Shown here one piece after another: positions 38,642 through 48,100 of a stretch of 64,000 nucleotides of DNA. The DNA comes from JANMGV01 sp037440405 (GTDB lineage Bacteria > Planctomycetota > Planctomycetia > Pirellulales > Pirellulaceae). A program made the translations under genes and the position numbers. The DNA lies in contig JBBIUE010000002.1 in NCBI GenBank assembly GCA_037440405.1, positions 89,679-153,678 on the forward strand, in the 5' to 3' direction. Positions within the stretch are counted from its first letter, which is position 1. Each line of letters opens with the position of its first letter. The notes under the pieces were generated by a model that did no database searches, was not told where the DNA came from, and worked only from the letters and a program-made list of their open reading frames with translations.

Positions 38642-39019
38642 ATGTCAAGCGAGAACCCGTACCATTCATCGGTGCCTCCTAGACTTAACGATTCCTTTCC
38701 TCGAGGAATTCCAGGCAATTCTCTCGATCAGCCGCCCGATGCGATTGAAACGCTCATTCCTTATCGAAACAAGCCCGCACTCATTGCTTACTATTCTGGT
38801 CTGTTCTCGCTGTTTCCGGTATTCGGGCTTCCGTTGGCCATCATCGCGTTGATCTTTGGTTTCAAAGGATTGGGCCTACGAAAGCGACAACCCAATGTGA
38901 AAGGGACTGCACATGCTTGGATTGGAATCCTCAGTGGCAGTATCGGTCTACTCATCAACCTCTGCATCTTCACAGGTATCATTGTTGCCATCGTCACCGC
39001 TGTCCAGCAACCTCGATAA
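38642..39019 (+). CDS. DUF4190-like small membrane protein
   Basis: 125 residues. A Pro-rich hydrophilic N-terminus of about 45 residues precedes two hydrophobic hairpins: ALIAYYSGLFSLFPVFGLPL with IIALIFGFKGLGLRKR, then AHAWIGILSGSIGLLINLC with FTGIIVAIVTAV. The FPVFGLPLAIIALIFG and HAWIGILSG elements match the DUF4190 pattern, a family of uncharacterised two- to four-helix membrane proteins frequent in planctomycetes. Possibly cotranscribed with the DUF6800-like gene. Confidence 0.75.
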   Translation: MSSENPYHSSVPPRLNDSFPRGIPGNSLDQPPDAIETLIPYRNKPALIAYYSGLFSLFPVFGLPLAIIALIFGFKGLGLRKRQPNVKGTAHAWIGILSGSIGLLINLCIFTGIIVAIVTAVQQPR

Positions 39020-39555
39020 CAATTCAGAAGTCATCTTCAGCCGTTGCTGGCGTAGCATTTGAATCGCCAAATCGTTTCGCTTCCTGTTTGATTTCATTGA
39101 GTGAGGGTCTGACCAGTCAAGCGTCCGCAATTGCACTCGTTCTCATCAAGTTTGCTAGTCTGTAGCCTTTCGAATAACCTATAGCAGAAGACGTTCGGCG
39201 ACCTTTACCCTTCACGCATGATTGATTGAGCCGAAACGATCGAATTCATGAATGCCGAGCGGAGGCAACTTTTTTTGCGTAACCGAGGTTGACGCAACCA
39301 TGAGGAATGTCATCGCTCAGAGTCTTCGTTATCCTGTGCAACGGGAACCGACCAAAGTTTGATTGTGATTTCTTGCATTGTCGATCTGTAAGCGTTCACG
39401 AACCGTGATAGGTTCCTTGTTTAATGCGGGGCCAGAGCTGATTGGCGCGGTTACACTTGCAGCGAACAGACCACGCTATTCGGCAAAATCGAGTCGGCCC
39501 GCGCGTGAGGCGTGAACGGTACGAACACACGAACGTCCGGTTGCTGACCTAAGTG
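39020..39555. other. Intergenic region before the IS66 remnant
   Basis: About 535 bp without a recognisable gene. A GTAAGCGTTCACGAACCGTG stretch at 39388 resembles the conserved GTAAGCG start of IS66-family ends and may mark the left end of the element whose 3' coding end lies at 39590-39808; the other end could not be found. Confidence 0.4.
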
Positions 39556-39808
39556 TGGAAATCGTACCCAGCACCACTGAAAACGTACCTTGCGCCCCGC
39601 CGTGATCTATCGCAAATTGAGCTTCGGTACGCAGAGTGCAGGTGGCAGTCGGTATCTGGAGCCGATTCTCACGGTTGTTGAAACTTGCCGGCTACAAAAC
39701 CGAAAAGTTTACGAAAACTTGATTGAAGCAATGAGATCGCAATTAAGCAAACGCAACGCTCCTTCGCTGTTGCCGAGTACGCCCGAAACCACCTCATCCG
39801 CTGCCTGA
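39556..39808 (+). pseudogene. IS66-family transposase C-terminal remnant
   Basis: The frame from about 39590 reads LRPAVIYRKLSFGTQSAGGS, the diagnostic C-terminal region of IS66 transposases (ERxLRPxxIxRKxxFG), then LTVVETCRLQNRKVYENL and a tail with APSLLP as in intact members. Just upstream, another frame gives EIVPSTTEN, equivalent to the NNxAER stretch, so a frameshift separates them. The rest of the transposase and the accessory orfs are missing. Confidence 0.82.
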
Positions 39809-39839
39809 TTCTTCCCCACGACCCCTGGACGATTACGAT

Positions 39840-39970
39840 TGAACTGAAGCATGAGGATGTTCACGATCGATCGAGGATCCTGGAGATTGAACCAGTTATT
39901 AACGTTTTTCCAGACGCAATGTTTCAGAAGAAATATAATTAGCGGTTCAAAAAAACAAGAAAACTTTGAC
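39840..39970 (+). repeat. Duplicated upstream segment of the ELAP gene, copy 1
   Basis: These bases resemble 44970-45116, directly before the intact ELAP gene. Shared landmarks in the same order include GTTTTTCC, a (C)GCAA(T/C)GT stretch and TCA(A)AA tracts, with the ATGAAACGAAG start following both. The duplication therefore covers sequence before the coding start, perhaps including a promoter. Confidence 0.55.
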
Positions 39971-40363
39971 ATGAAACGAAGTTAACATTCAACCAGTAAC
40001 CGAAGCTGCTTATTTCTTCATCGAACGAGCCGCAGTAAAAGGTTTCGAAGGTTGCAGTGTCACTTTGAAATGCTTGTGTCGCGTTATCGGTTGGTCGGGC
40101 TGCCGAAACCGATCGATCATGGCGCTAACGCGTGAGCATCCATCCCAAAACGCTTGGCCAAGCTCAACCGAGCAGTTCTCAATTCAGCCGATAACGGAAC
40201 CATCGGGGCTCAGCTTATCGGCAGCACCGACTTTGGCCCCGACACGGTCCAAGCTAGCAACTCCTATGGTGGCGAGGCGAGTTTGGCTCCGTCAGTTATT
40301 ACCTCGTCGGCCACGCCCTGTTGCTTAAACTTCTCAGACTGGAGCAGTGGCGCCGAGCTGTAG
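39971..40363 (+). pseudogene. Decayed copy of the ELAP gene 5' end
   Basis: The first 135 bp align without large gaps to the start of the intact ELAP gene at 45117 (ATGAAACGAAG..., then AGCCGCAGTAA, TGTCACT, GGGCTGCCG). In the same frame it has TAA at codon 5 and a TGA near codon 47, so no leader can be made. Readable parts still show the basic leader and a VSRYRLVGLP that corresponds to the ESRHLLAGLP of the intact gene. After that the frame stays open to 40363 without recognisable ELAP repeats (for example GTIGAQLIGSTDFGPDTVQ), so the remainder may be another decayed domain. Confidence 0.72.
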
Positions 40364-40546
40364 AAATTGACCAATCCTATTGCCTCCGCTCACTTTGGGA
40401 ATCACGCGCGTCGGGCCTCGATCGATAGGAACTTAATCCGCGCTGAGTCGGTTGGTGAGGGGAATACGAGAATCATTTCCAGAGCGCAACGTCGAGGGAA
40501 CACCACGCAGCGAAGTTTCCTCCGTTGGTGCAGGCATCGGGGAATT

Positions 40547-43500
40547 TCATTCCGGGCCAGCGAACTGGCTGATCAACAATTCAAGGCCGGGGAGGGATCG
40601 GGCTCGGTGGCGCCGCGCCGGCTTTGCGAAATGCCCGAGCCGGTGCGCGCGTCGCAACAACTCCTGTGCTTCGGCCCGCAGGCGATCGGCTTCAGCGCCC
40701 GCTGCGACACTGTTTCTCTCGCCTTGGTCTGCGGAATCTGGCTGTCGATCGCCTGAGCCGGTCCGATCTACCGGCGGTTGATCGCCGTCATTCCCGCCGG
40801 TTGTCGCATCTTGCTGGAACAGTTGCATTTTGATCGACGCACCCAAGCAGAGCATCGCGCCGGGCATTTGAAATGATTGATTGAGCGCGTCGAATTGGCG
40901 GTTGGCATCGGCCAGCAGCGTAGGAGGGATAGCCGCATCGATTGGGAGTTCCTGATGAAACCGGTCATTCGATTCGGCGAGGGTCGATTCCCGCGAATCT
41001 TCGCTCACGTGCGTCGGGTCCTCCCAAAACGTGTCCGATATTCGCGTCAAGTGACGGATCAAATGTCGCAGCGCTTCGCACAGCGCCTGATTGTCCGTAG
41101 GACGGGCGACCATCGCCCGGTCCAGCGCCGAGATGGCGCTCGACACCTCTCCGGCTTCATAATGCACCAAGGTTTCAGCCAGGCAACGAAGTTGAACCAG
41201 CACCTCCTTGATCGATGCGATAGCACCCGATTGATTAGGCAATTCGGTCAAGAGCTGATCGTACTTGCTGAGCCACGATAATGCCTCGTTCGTTCTCAGC
41301 GCGTCAAGCTCGGAACCGGCGATGGAAAGAGTGATCATCAGTTGCATTTGCTTGGGGAACTCGTTGGCCGGATTGAGTTCGGTCTCGAAAGTGTATTGTT
41401 CGAGACATTCCAGGTAATCAGCGCGTGCCGAATCGAGGCTCCCCGTCTGATGTTTTGCCAGGGCGTCCACATAGGCCAATCGCGCGCGGAAGAGCCGAGC
41501 CCCTTGCAGGTTGGGATTCTGCTGGTAGAAGTGATCGCAGTCAGGTCGAGTTTGGCTGCACAAGGCCAGCAACTCGTCCCATCGCCGACCGGCAATGAAA
41601 ATGTCCGCCAGATTGGTGGCGTTGCGAAAGACTTCCAGCGGCGGAGTCAAATCACCTGGACTGGCCTGGCGGCACTGCGTCCAGATGGCGATCGACTCGC
41701 GGCACGCCGCCTCGGCTTGTGGCATCTGCCCCATCGCAGCCAGCGGGCTGACGAGATTGCCGGTGCTGTACGCATACGTGTGCCGCGATTCCGGGAGGAG
41801 TTGATCTTCATTCACGAGTTCCCGCGCCAGCTGCTGAGCGCGAAGCGTCAAGTCATACGACCGTTGCCAGTCTCCCTGGTCGCCAGCCGACTTGCCCCAA
41901 TTCAAATAAGCTTTGGCCAATAGCCACCGGTCCATGGGATCCATCGAATCCCGACATAGCATCTCGACTTGCTGCCAGCGCGCGTCGGCCTCGCTGTACT
42001 CGCCCAGGTTCTCCTCCGCGATCGCGAGATTCATTAGCAACTTGGCATACAACTGCCGCACGCGGTTTGGATCATCAAACGGCTCAGTCGGATCAGTCCG
42101 ATCAATCCGATCAATCTGATCAGTCCGATCAATCTGACTCGTTCGAAACGTCGAGAGGGCCGCCAACGCTGGCGCCAACGTGGCCTTGGACGCTTGCGGA
42201 CCAACTGTCTGGCGTTGAACTTCGGCCAGCCGTGCGGCAGCTTCGCACCAGGGGATCAGCAGGCGAGCATCTTCCGGTTGCTGATCGACGAATTCTTGCA
42301 ATTGGCGAGTGGCCAGCTCGAGCAACTGCCGCCGCAGCGGCTGCAGTCCCGGTTCTTCCAGCAGCCGATCTTCGCTGATGCGCACGCATACTTCATCGAT
42401 GGTGCGGAGCGCCGCCTCCAGCCGGCGTTCGGCTTCGCGGCGGTTTTGCTCGGCCAGCGACCTTTGTTGCCCAGCGCGCCAGCCAAACCACGTGCTGGCG
42501 ACCGTGCCCGCCACTAGCGCAATGGCCAATAGCGACGCCAGGCTGGAGATCAGTGGATTCCTGGCGATGAAGCGCGAGGCCCGCTCGACGGAACTGATTC
42601 GGCGCGACAGGATCGGCTGGTTTTTCAGAAATCGTTCAAGTTCCTCTGCCAATTCTGCAGCGGAACTAAATCGGCGATCGGGCGATTTGTGAAGGCACCT
42701 CAGGGCGATCGTCTCCAGGTCGATCGGAATGTCCGGGTTCAGCTTGCGCGGCGGAGTTGGGTCCGCGTTCCGCACGGCGGCCAGCACCGCGTGCATCGTG
42801 CCGCGGAACGGCATTTCACCGGTCAAAGCATAGTACAGGCAGATGCCCAGGCCGTAGATATCCGTCCGCGCATCGACTTGCTGAGGGCGATCGATCTGTT
42901 CAGGGCTCATCGCCCCCGGCGTGCCCAACAGCATGCCGGAACGAGTCAACTCTTCGACCTGGTCGTCGAATCGCACCAGCCCAAAGTCGCCGACCTTGAC
43001 TCGATTTTGCGCCTTATCGAACAACAAATTACTCGGCTTGACATCGCGGTGGACCATGCCGAGGGTATGGGCGGTGGCGAGCCCCCTGGCCGCCTGGGCG
43101 ACATAGCTCGCCGCGCGTCGTGGCGCCAGCGGCCCGTCGGCTTCAACCAATTGCTTCAGCGATACGCCATCGACCCACTCCATGACGAAGTAAGGACTGG
43201 CATCCGGCTGATCGTGTACCGAGTAGACTTCAACGATATGATCGCTGCGTAAATTAGCCAGCGCACGGGCTTCGAGCATGAATCGTTGCCGCTCTGCCGC
43301 GTTGTGCTGCAGGCGCGACATCGTTTTGATGGCGACCGTTCTCCCGAGCAACGGATCGATGGCTCGGAAGACGTGCCCCATGCCCCCCTGGCCAACCTCC
43401 TCGACCACAAGATATGCACCGAAGTTGGCGGGCATCGCCAAGGCAGGCTGCGAACTGTCATAACTCGCACCAGCGATAACGTCTTGGCCCCACAGCGCAC

Positions 43501-43687
43501 TGCTCCAGGCGTCCGGCACGTTACCGGCCAGCCATTGCCGAAGCGGCGTCCCATCCGTCACGGTATCCAGGAATTGCTGGCACACCGTGCAATGGTCCAC
43601 ATGAGAAGCAGCCACAGCGTGCTGTTCGGCCGTCAGCTCGCCTTCCAATAACCGCCTCAATGTGTCGCTCGTCGGACAGCAGGTCAT
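40547..43687 (-). CDS. Ser/Thr protein kinase with zinc finger, TM helix and TPR region
   Basis: 1046 residues. An N-terminal zinc-finger-like HVDHCTVC (His29, Cys33, Cys36) resembles anti-sigma zf-HC2. The Hanks kinase domain (about 90-355) has VGQGGMGHV, the ATP Lys in VAIKTM, HRDVKPSN near 211, and DFGLVRF. One transmembrane helix (about 385-405, SLASLLAIALVAGTVAS) precedes about 600 residues of TPR-like helices. Such kinases regulate partner ECF sigma factors in planctomycetes; the sigma gene lies 224 bp upstream on the same strand. ATG has GAGG 8 bp upstream. The sequence is visibly more GC-rich than its neighbours, and codes a 9-bp repeat at 42091-42135. Confidence 0.93.
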   Translation of the reverse strand: MTCCPTSDTLRRLLEGELTAEQHAVAASHVDHCTVCQQFLDTVTDGTPLRQWLAGNVPDAWSSALWGQDVIAGASYDSSQPALAMPANFGAYLVVEEVGQGGMGHVFRAIDPLLGRTVAIKTMSRLQHNAAERQRFMLEARALANLRSDHIVEVYSVHDQPDASPYFVMEWVDGVSLKQLVEADGPLAPRRAASYVAQAARGLATAHTLGMVHRDVKPSNLLFDKAQNRVKVGDFGLVRFDDQVEELTRSGMLLGTPGAMSPEQIDRPQQVDARTDIYGLGICLYYALTGEMPFRGTMHAVLAAVRNADPTPPRKLNPDIPIDLETIALRCLHKSPDRRFSSAAELAEELERFLKNQPILSRRISSVERASRFIARNPLISSLASLLAIALVAGTVASTWFGWRAGQQRSLAEQNRREAERRLEAALRTIDEVCVRISEDRLLEEPGLQPLRRQLLELATRQLQEFVDQQPEDARLLIPWCEAAARLAEVQRQTVGPQASKATLAPALAALSTFRTSQIDRTDQIDRIDRTDPTEPFDDPNRVRQLYAKLLMNLAIAEENLGEYSEADARWQQVEMLCRDSMDPMDRWLLAKAYLNWGKSAGDQGDWQRSYDLTLRAQQLARELVNEDQLLPESRHTYAYSTGNLVSPLAAMGQMPQAEAACRESIAIWTQCRQASPGDLTPPLEVFRNATNLADIFIAGRRWDELLALCSQTRPDCDHFYQQNPNLQGARLFRARLAYVDALAKHQTGSLDSARADYLECLEQYTFETELNPANEFPKQMQLMITLSIAGSELDALRTNEALSWLSKYDQLLTELPNQSGAIASIKEVLVQLRCLAETLVHYEAGEVSSAISALDRAMVARPTDNQALCEALRHLIRHLTRISDTFWEDPTHVSEDSRESTLAESNDRFHQELPIDAAIPPTLLADANRQFDALNQSFQMPGAMLCLGASIKMQLFQQDATTGGNDGDQPPVDRTGSGDRQPDSADQGERNSVAAGAEADRLRAEAQELLRRAHRLGHFAKPARRHRARSLPGLELLISQFAGPE
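42091..42135 (+). repeat. 9-bp in-frame microrepeat inside the kinase gene
   Basis: Five consecutive 9-bp units GATCARTCY. On the - strand they code an Asp-Arg/Gln-rich run with a 3-residue period (DRTDQIDRIDRTD) between TPR helices, so length changes would keep the frame. Confidence 0.85.
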
Positions 43688-43911
43688 TCGGTTCGCCTCG
43701 AAGCGTTGCTCTTCATACTCGTCCTCGTCGTCATGCGTTCTGCTGCCAAGTGCCCGGTGATCATTTGGTCACGTAGTCGTCGTATAAGCGGCGCTGTCCA
43801 CAATCGTGCGGAGCTATATCTTGTATGCAATTTTCACATCGAACACATAACCATCTTAGGTCGTGCCGAAACCGCCTCTCTCCCCGAAACCATTGACCTG
43901 CCGACGTCGAC

Positions 43912-44547
43912 TCAGCAGCCTCCTTGCGTTGAACCCGCAAACAGCGCCGGCAAATCTTCGGCCAGGTTGACTACTTCCTGCTGCAATCGTTTGAGCACGC
44001 GATGTTTAGCAACGTAAACCGCCGAGACGGTCATGCCCAATTCGGCTGCCACTTCTGCGGGTCCACGCCCGCCAACCCATACTTCGTGGAACGCTTTCCA
44101 ATTTTGCGGATCGAAATGGCTTCGCACTCGTTCTATGGCTGCTTGCAGAATGTAGTGATGAAACGTCCCTGTCCAATCGGGATCGGAGTCAGCGACCTGT
44201 TGCGCGAGATCAACGGCCGAGCGATCATCGCGGTGCCCGCTTGATTCTTGCCCGCCTCGGGCAAAGAAATCGGCCAGCCGCCCGCAGACGACGCTCCCCA
44301 GCCAATCCCGGAATCGCCCCCGCGCCGGATCGTACTCGAACGAACGGATCGCGCGAGCCACCTTGATCAGGACCTCTTGCGTCACGTCCGCGACGTCGGC
44401 TTCCTGCAAACCTTTACGCTTGCAGAAGTCCCGAATCAGTCCCCGATAGGTTTTTTCAAATAACTGCCAAGCCTGCTGATCGCCGGCGTCGCGAATGCGT
44501 CGCAACAAACTGGGGTTCGTCGCGAAAGTGGACTTGTCTTCCTGCAT
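43912..44547 (-). CDS. ECF-like sigma-70 family RNA polymerase sigma factor
   Basis: 211 residues. Region 2 reads LFEKTYRGLIRDFCKRKGL and DVTQEVLIKVARAIRSFEYDP, followed by RGRFRDWLGSVVCGRLADFF; region 4 reads AAELGMTVSAVYVAKHRVLKRLQQEV, a helix-turn-helix for the -35 element. This layout, with a long stretch between the regions, matches planctomycete ECF groups linked to Ser/Thr kinases. It directs transcription of target genes; the adjacent zinc-finger kinase is the likely controller, and the ELAP gene across the divergent gap is a candidate target. It is GC-rich like the kinase gene. Confidence 0.92.
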   Translation of the reverse strand: MQEDKSTFATNPSLLRRIRDAGDQQAWQLFEKTYRGLIRDFCKRKGLQEADVADVTQEVLIKVARAIRSFEYDPARGRFRDWLGSVVCGRLADFFARGGQESSGHRDDRSAVDLAQQVADSDPDWTGTFHHYILQAAIERVRSHFDPQNWKAFHEVWVGGRGPAEVAAELGMTVSAVYVAKHRVLKRLQQEVVNLAEDLPALFAGSTQGGC

Positions 44548-44739
44548 GAAGTAATACCTGGTTACCAGTCACCTTCTTACTTAGCTATAAGCGATTTTAC
44601 ACGATTTGGAGGATTTTCAAAAAATTGCCGTGCAAGATCGACGCTCTTGAGCCGGTAGTTATCTCAGGTACGGGTATGGTGCGCCGACGGCAATTCGTCG
44701 ATAGCCCTATCAATGTCCCCTAATACAGGAGTTCTCGCC

Positions 44740-45001
44740 GTGGCAACAAGCAACAGATGTAGAAAACGCCGTTTGTCGGCAAAACGACGTACCCGATTTA
44801 ATGCCAACCACGCCCCCGTTCGATTCGAAAGCCTTGAACATCGAGCTTTGTTAGCCGGCTTACCGTTCGTAATCGATCTTGACTCGGCCTTGGGATCGAG
44901 CCCATCAAACTTCGCCAGGTAACAGCGACACGATATTCTTTTCAGCCACCGGAGGAACCGAGGAATCCGAATTTGCAACTGGTTTGAGAATGGCGACTTG
45001 A
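44740..45001 (+). pseudogene. Truncated ELAP-type gene, 5' fragment with frameshift
   Basis: GTG at 44740 with CAGGAG about 8 bp upstream opens a product with a basic leader and RFESLEHRALLAGLPFVIDLD, the same LEPR-XLL-like motif and start of the propeller as in the intact neighbour. It runs to SSPSNFAR and stops at 44922. One base on, another frame continues SDTIFFSATGGTEES, matching the first repeat (NTVFFTAFDG), and ends at 45001. So it is a homologue cut after one repeat by a frameshift and a deletion. Confidence 0.75.
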
Positions 45002-45116
45002 GAATGTTGACGATCAACCGACCTGGCTGGAATTGGAACGAGTTTGGACCGTTTTTCCTTGAGCAACGTGTCACAAAGAATATCATTGAGGTCCAAAACG
45101 ATTAGGAACATGAGGC
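44970..45116 (+). repeat. Duplicated upstream segment of the ELAP gene, copy 2
   Basis: Counterpart of 39840-39970 directly before the intact gene; see that entry. Its left part overlaps the end of the 44740 fragment. Confidence 0.5.
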
Positions 45117-48100
45117 ATGAAACGAAGATATCATTCAACAAGTGACAGCCGCCGCTTATTCCGTCATCGAATAAGCCGCAGTAAGAGCTTGCGAACGATG
45201 CAATGTCACTATGAAGTACTTGAATCACGGCATCTGTTGGCCGGGCTGCCGACGCTGATCGATATTCTGGGTGGCGTGGGGGCCTCCGGCCCGAGTAATT
45301 TCACGAACGTCAACAACACGGTTTTCTTTACGGCCTTCGACGGAGCCAGCGGCGTGGAGCTATGGAAAACCGATGGCACTGCTACCGGCACGGTGCTGGT
45401 CAAGGATATCCGCGTAGGGTCCAGTAGCTCGTTTCCAGATCATTTAGTCAACGTCAACGGCACGCTCTTTTTCAGGGCATTTGAGGATGACCATGGCTAT
45501 GAAATATGGAAATCGGATGGCACTGCCGCTGGCACAGTGCTGGTCAGGGACATCCGCGTGGGGTCAGGTAGCTCGTTTCCAAGAGAATTGACCAACGTCA
45601 ACGGCACGCTGTTTTTTGAAGCAGATGACGACGTCATTGGCGGAGAGCTGTGGAAGAGCGACGGCACCGCCGCAGGAACAGTGCCGGTCAAGGACATCAA
45701 CCCAGGGATCGACGACGCAATTCTTAGATATCTCACCAACGTCAACGGAACGCTGTTTTTTAAGGCTTATAGCAATGCCACCGGCTCGGAAATATGGAAG
45801 AGTGACGGAACCGCGGGCGGAACCGTCCTGGTCAAGGACATCAACAACACTGGGTCATCTAGCTCGTTCCCCGCTTATCTCACCAACGTCAATGGCACGC
45901 TGTTTTTCAGTGCCGGAGATGAGATGAATGGCCGCGAGCTGTGGAAAAGTGACGGTACCTCCGCCGGAACCGTCCTCGTCAAGGATATTTTTGTGGGTGG
46001 ATTCAGCTCGTCTCCCGAATATCTCACCAACGTCAATGGCACACTGTTTTTTAAGGCCAACGACGGTATCAGTGGTTACGAGTTATGGAAGAGCGGCGGC
46101 ACCGATACGGGAACCGTGCGAGTTAAGGATATTAATCTGGGTTCAAGTCGGTCGAGCCCTACGCAGCTGACCAACGTCAACGGAACCCTTTTTTTCCAAG
46201 CTACTGACGGGACTAGCGGTTATGAGTTGTGGAAAAGCGACGGCACCGATGCCGGAACTGCCCTAGTGAAGGACATCTACGCGGGGGGATTCCGATCATT
46301 TCCGCATTATCTCACCAACGTCAGCGGCACGTTGTTCTTCTCAGCTACCGACGGAGAGAAGGGTTATGAGTTGTGGAAGAGCGACGGCACCGATGCCGGA
46401 ACCGTCTTGGTGAATGACGTCAACGCTGGAGGAAGCGATGGGGCGTATCCTCGGCAACTCACCAACGTCAACGGTACCCTGTTTTTCCAGGCCGACGACG
46501 GCACAAGTGGCTTTGAGTTGTGGGTGATGGATGGCGGCAACGAGCCGACTGTGGTCAGCCCTGGCGTTGCCGGACCTGGCGTCGTGTTGTCTCCCATCGC
46601 CGGTCCGGGCGTGTCTGGCGCTGGTGTGGCTGGAACGGGCGTCACAGGTACCGGCGTGGCGCCACCGTCGCCACCTTCCGAGCTGGCACTCATCGATATC
46701 GTCGCCGGTGTCGGTGCCAGCAATCCACAGAACTTCACGAACGTCAACGGAACGATTTTCTTTTCCGCCTTTCGCGCTGATGTCGGAATCGAGCTGTTCA
46801 AATCGGACGGAACCACGGCAGGGACGTCGCTGGTTAAGGACATTCGGGTAGGAAGCACCGGCTCCGTGCCGACGCAGTTCCTGAATGTCAACGGCAAGCT
46901 GTTCTTTTCTGCCAGTGACGCCTCCGGCGGCCGCGAACTGTGGACCAGCGACGGGACATCAGCAGGAACGTTTCTCGTCAAGAACATCAATCCTGGAACA
47001 GCCGACTCCAGCCCATTCCATCTGACGAACGTCAACGGCACGCTGCTATTCTCTGCTTTGACAGCGGCAGCCGGACGTGAGCTGTGGAAGAGTGACGGAA
47101 CGAGCGCCGGAACGGTCATGGTCAAGGACATCAATCCTGGCAGCGGAAGCTCGAATCCGAGCCAGCTGACCAACAACAAGGGCATCCTGCTCTTTGCCGC
47201 CAACGACGGAACGAGCGGCAACGAACTGTGGCGTTCCAATGGCAAGTCCGGCGGCACGTTTTTGTTAAAAGACATCCTGCCTGGAGTTGGTAGCTCCAAT
47301 CCAACCAGCCTGGTCAACTCCAAGGGGATCGTCTACTTTGCCGCCAACGATGGGACCAACGGTCGGGAACTTTGGAAAACCAGCGGCACAGCGGCCAGCA
47401 CCGTATTGGTGAAGGATATTCGCGCGGGGGCCGCTTCCTCGAATCCGACCTATTTGACCAACATCCGAGGCATCGTCTACTTCCGCTCCAATGACGGGAC
47501 GAACGGAGCGGAGTTGTGGAAGAGCAACGGTTCGTCGGGAGGCACGGTGTTGGTCAAGGATATTCGGCCAGGCCCACTCAGCTCGGATGCAAAGTATCTA
47601 ACGAACCTCAATGGTCTGCTGGTTTTTTCAGCCAACGATGGAACGAGTGGTACGGAATTGTGGCGGAGCAACGGATCATCGGGGGGAACGGTACGAGCGA
47701 GGGATATTCGGACGGGAAGCGACGGATCGTATCCGCAGCAGCTGGTCAATCACAACAGCACACTGTACTTCTCAGCGGACAATCGCACGGCGGGAAGGGA
47801 GCTATGGCGGTCGAACGGCTTTCATGCAGGAACTGCCTTGGTAGCGAACATCCGCCCTGGCGTGAATAGTTCGAATCCGACCGGCATGACATCGGCAGAA
47901 ACGTCGTTGTTCTTTGCCGCGAACGATGGGACCAACGGGACTGAGTTGTGGACTCTGGGTAATGCATCGTCAGGCCGTCGTCGATCTCGGTTAGACGTTC
48001 CGAATCGCAACACTCCTGCGGACACGGGAGTTCCCAACGATGCCGGAGTTCCCAGGGATTCGGGCGTTCCCACGGGTACGGGCTTGGGCGGCGAACTCAG

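Noticed and set aside
44905..45228. - strand frame of 107 codons before the ELAP gene
   Set aside because: It is the shadow of the duplicated ELAP leader region on the other strand.
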